Source of the DNA: Afipia sp. 1NLS2
Lineage (GTDB): Bacteria; Pseudomonadota; Alphaproteobacteria; Rhizobiales; Xanthobacteraceae
DNA: 64,000 bases
Assembly: GCF_000178995.1 (NCBI RefSeq)
Contig: NZ_ADVZ01000001.1
Location: 902,001 to 966,000, forward strand
Reading direction: 5' to 3'
The position numbers and the translations under genes are program-made. Under the pieces are notes generated by a model that made no database searches, was not told where the DNA came from, and worked only from the letters and a program-made list of their open reading frames with translations. Positions 63,355 through 64,000 of this stretch are shown piece by piece. Position 1 is the stretch's first letter. The number at the start of each line of letters is the position of its first letter.

Positions 63355-64000
63355 ATGACGCTGGAGCAGCTTCGGATCTTCGTTGCGGTTGCGGAGCAGG
63401 AGCACATGACCCGTGCCGCCGGCGTTCTCAATCTCACCCAATCGGCGACAAGTGCTGCCATCGCAGCCCTTGAGGATCGTTATGCGATCAAACTGTTCGA
63501 CCGGATCGGCCGCAGTATCAGGCTGACCGATGCCGGGCGGCAATTCGTCATCGAGGCCCGCGCGGTGCTGGCGCGCGCCGCCGCCGCCGAAGCCGTCCTC
63601 ACCGATCTCACCGGCCTTGCCCGCGGCTCGCTATCGCTCGCGGCAAGCCAGACGGTCGGCAATTACTGGCTGCCGCCGCTGATCCACCGCTTCCACCAGC
63701 GCTATCCCGGCATCAACGTGACGCTGAAGATTGGCAACACCGAACAGGTCACGGCATGGGTGCACAGCGGGCTCGCCGATCTCGGCTTCATCGAAGGCGA
63801 CATCGAAGATAGCGGACTGTCGATCAGCAACGTCGCGAATGACGAGCTTGTACTGGTCGTCGCCGCCACGCATCCCTGGGCGGCAATGACGAAGCCCACA
63901 GCCGCGCATCTTAAGGACGGAAAATGGGTCGTTCGTGAGCCAGGCTCCGGCACCCGTCACGTACTCGAGACGGTTCTCTCCGGCCTCGGCATCGCCCGCA
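63355..64000 (+). CDS. LysR family transcriptional regulator, truncated by the window end
   Basis: The first 215 codons of a LysR-type regulator from ATG 63355: the N-terminal helix-turn-helix is MTLEQLRIFVAVAEQEHMTR with SATSAAIAALEDRYAIKLFDR, followed by the ligand-binding domain (GSLSLAASQTVGNYWLPPLI). The frame remains open to the last base. Proximity to the YeiH-like gene suggests it controls that transporter, possibly in response to a sulfur compound. Confidence 0.9.
   Translation, partial: MTLEQLRIFVAVAEQEHMTRAAGVLNLTQSATSAAIAALEDRYAIKLFDRIGRSIRLTDAGRQFVIEARAVLARAAAAEAVLTDLTGLARGSLSLAASQTVGNYWLPPLIHRFHQRYPGINVTLKIGNTEQVTAWVHSGLADLGFIEGDIEDSGLSISNVANDELVLVVAATHPWAAMTKPTAAHLKDGKWVVREPGSGTRHVLETVLSGLGIAR

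Overview
The window reads as a chromosomal segment of a high-GC alphaproteobacterium of the Bradyrhizobium/Afipia/Rhodopseudomonas/Nitrobacter group. This rests on the style and order of the core genes on the right (rpmH-rnpA-yidC-engB ... argB ... dapD-dapE, truA-fmt-def, recR-ybaB-dnaX with the SRP RNA in front of dnaX), on an Irr-type iron box before an mbfA homologue, and on a REP-like palindrome familiar from this group. The genus is inference; no rRNA is present.

Left edge (1-2516): the end of opgG and complete opgH, for osmoregulated periplasmic glucan synthesis.

Metal region (about 3-41.5 kb). An orphan histidine kinase is followed by a nickel/cobalt module (dmeR-dmeF, minus strand). 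Divergent from it is a CsoR-type regulator with a CzcB/CzcA-like divalent-cation RND pump (plus strand). Next come an iron module (mbfA plus a cytochrome b561, minus strand, behind a perfect Irr-like palindrome) and about 1.1 kb of decayed DNA holding two pseudogenes. From 31.9 down to 13.5 kb, 19 genes all lie on the minus strand. In transcription order they are a His-rich secreted protein, a lipoprotein, a TolC-type channel, a CopA-type multicopper oxidase, a cupredoxin, a FemAB/GNAT-like enzyme, CusF, an FkbM methyltransferase, OpgC, a DUF4396-multicopper oxidase fusion, CopC, CopD, a DUF411 protein, a Cys-rich secreted protein, a FixH-like protein, CusB, CusA, a 43-residue membrane protein and a cytochrome c. 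At its head csoR faces a Cu(I)-type P1B ATPase. A third RND system (RND, adaptor, MFS, ChrB-N protein) with a palindromic operator-like sequence closes the region beside tRNA-Arg(ACG).

Core region (about 41.9-64 kb): tRNA-Arg, an orphan histidine kinase, ribosomal protein L34, RNase P protein, YidC, EngB, arginine and lysine biosynthesis genes, tRNA modification and formylation, deformylase, RmuC, an AmpG-like transporter, RecR/YbaB/DnaX, SRP RNA, a HIT protein, a PfkB-type sugar kinase, an Lrp regulator, a YeiH transporter and a truncated LysR regulator.

Working picture: metals entering the cytosol would be sensed by three CsoR/RcnR-family repressors with different ligand fingerprints. Cu(I) would be pumped to the periplasm by the P-type ATPase, oxidised or bound there (two multicopper oxidases, CopC, CusF, cupredoxin, small His/Cys-rich proteins) and exported by CusCBA. 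Divalent cations would leave through DmeF and the Czc-like pump, and iron through MbfA. All of this is inferred from family membership and gene order. The most notable observations are the DUF4396-oxidase fusion, envelope-modifying genes inside the copper array, the mbfA-cytochrome b561 pair with its iron box, a frameshift in cusB, and repeat structure at the tRNA-Arg end of the metal region.
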